In this document: positions 5,586 through 5,588 of the stretch, piece by piece
Position numbering within the stretch: the stretch's first letter is position 1
Layout of the letters: each line of letters begins with the position of its first letter
Source: an uncultured bacterium
GTDB taxonomy: Bacteria > Actinomycetota > Coriobacteriia > Coriobacteriales > Coriobacteriaceae
Reading direction: 5' to 3'
Assembly (NCBI GenBank): GCA_905215765.1
Contig: CAJMRP010000126.1
Location: 1 to 5,588 of the forward strand
Length of the DNA: 5,588 nt
Position numbers and translations under genes: made by a program
The notes under the pieces: model-generated
What the model saw: only the letters and a program-made list of their open reading frames with translations
Told to the model about the DNA's origin: nothing
The model's database searches: none

Positions 5586-5588
5586 ATG
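5586..5588 (+). CDS. Possible start codon of a + strand gene leaving the window
   Basis: The last three bases are ATG, with GGAGG at 5576-5580 and a 5-nt spacer, an ideal initiation signal in this genome's style. Nothing of the protein is visible. A chance occurrence, or a gap inside another arrangement, cannot be excluded. Confidence 0.35.

Overview
The window is a GC-rich stretch of bacterial chromosome with housekeeping-type genes. Gene content, codon use, Ala/Glu-rich protein tails and strong GGAGG-type ribosome binding sites suggest an actinobacterial anaerobe. My best guess is class Coriobacteriia, Collinsella-like; this rests on protein recognition by eye, not on a search. No mobile element, CRISPR array, tRNA, rRNA or phage gene is visible.

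Left part (1-1608, + strand): the 3' part of a TIGR02452/DUF2263 gene (microbial PARG-like macrodomain protein) runs in from the left edge and ends at a textbook intrinsic terminator. A complete SGNH/GDSL esterase-acyltransferase gene resembling the Mycobacterium smegmatis acyltransferase MsAcT follows directly. A perfect 18-bp hairpin without a T-tract separates it from the convergent thiD.

Middle (1618-4086, - strand): thiamine pyrimidine-branch genes. thiC (HMP-P synthase) is preceded by a well-preserved TPP riboswitch whose conserved 3' end is itself the thiC Shine-Dalgarno sequence. thiD (HMP/HMP-P kinase) lies downstream after a 182-bp gap that holds two hairpins and a consensus TATAAT box, so thiD may be transcribed separately from the riboswitch-controlled thiC. 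Together ThiC and ThiD make HMP-PP from AIR; the thiazole and coupling genes are not in the window.

Right part (4045-5588): a gene for a small single-pass membrane protein of unknown function reads away from thiC. Its likely promoter lies inside the DNA that encodes the riboswitch. It converges on yaaA (UPF0246/DUF328, peroxide-stress DNA-binding family), which is complete on the - strand. The last three bases form an ATG with a good GGAGG behind it, so another + strand gene may begin at the right edge.

The window holds mostly known families. The points most worth a second look are the PARG-like protein, which lacks the second glutamate of the catalytic QEE motif, and the compact thiC control region, where aptamer, ribosome binding site and a divergent promoter overlap. 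I found no convincing undescribed multi-gene system.
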